Shown: in pieces, positions 30,101 through 30,147 of the stretch | How positions within the stretch are numbered: the first letter of the stretch is position 1 | Layout: every line of letters begins with the position of its first letter | NCBI GenBank assembly: GCA_040400005.1 | Contig: JBBARC010000045.1 | Span: 1 to 30,147 of the forward strand | From: JBBARC01 sp040400005 | Lineage (GTDB): Bacteria; Pseudomonadota; Alphaproteobacteria; Acetobacterales; Acetobacteraceae | DNA length: 30,147 bases | Direction of reading: 5' to 3' | Made by a program: the position numbers and the translations under genes | The notes under the pieces: generated by a model | What the model was told of the DNA's origin: nothing | What the model saw: the letters and a program-made list of their open reading frames with translations, nothing else | The model's database searches: none

Positions 30101-30147
30101 AGGGGTACAGACCGGGCACATAGGTGACACTTTAGACCGGGCACCTG
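30101..30147. mobile_element. Possible insertion-sequence end, cut by window edge
   Basis: AGACCGGGCAC occurs at 30109-30119 and 30134-30144 as a direct repeat with ATAGGTGACACTTT between. I associate GGTACAGACC...TAGGTGACACTTTAGACCGG text with the ends of IS481/IS3-type elements, where repeated motifs bind transposase. No transposase is in view, so this is tentative. Confidence 0.4.

Overview
The window looks like a piece of a GC-rich alphaproteobacterial chromosome, most likely Rhodospirillales and possibly Acetobacteraceae. This placement is an inference from gene content, the style of the proteins, a tRNA-Arg without an encoded CCA, and a dispersed AT-rich hairpin element I associate with that group. 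Most of the window is dense housekeeping and accessory metabolism. The standout region is a complete type II-C CRISPR-Cas locus at about 22.3-28.2 kb.

Layout. 1-3.6 kb: a copy of a dispersed palindromic element, a methyltransferase-like protein with three C-terminal DVAAAG repeats, and a divergent GSCFA / SGNH-like pair (possible surface-glycan modification). 3.6-4.7 kb: a ParA-type ATPase overlapping a small CopD-like membrane protein, closed by a terminator. 4.7-5.7 kb: a short exported YGTT-repeat protein among REP-like GC hairpins. 5.7-9.0 kb (minus strand): TPR protein, epoxide-hydrolase-like enzyme, Ogt and quinone oxidoreductase. 9.1-10.4 kb: lysA. 10.4-16.7 kb (minus strand): six genes whose ends all overlap (MscS channel, 2OG-Fe dioxygenase, PCuAC chaperone, SCO protein, pabB, pabC). 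16.8-20.6 kb: an MpaB-type oxygenase divergent from a TetR regulator, then an ABC-F ATPase. 20.6-21.5 kb: a nested wreck in which a 190-bp IS66-like MITE sits inside a dispersed hairpin element, which in turn seems to sit inside a small broken membrane-protein gene. 21.5-22.3 kb: a second TetR regulator.

CRISPR-Cas. cas9 (1008 aa), cas1 and cas2 run on the minus strand. They meet a plus-oriented array of 20 identical 36-bp repeats at a strong bidirectional hairpin. Upstream of cas9 and divergent from it is a tracrRNA candidate with a near-consensus -35 box, a long anti-repeat, a UUCG stem-loop and a GCAA-capped stem. It also carries a second, partial anti-repeat copy directly in front of the main one. 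Two spacers (11 and 14) match at 27 of 30 positions, which suggests two captures of the same site from diverged invaders. All catalytic residues I looked for in Cas9 and Cas1 are present, so the locus looks intact.

The right end carries tRNA-Arg(CCT), an M19 dipeptidase, a terminator-like hairpin, a 23-bp perfect inverted repeat, and what may be the edge of an insertion sequence cut by the window end.
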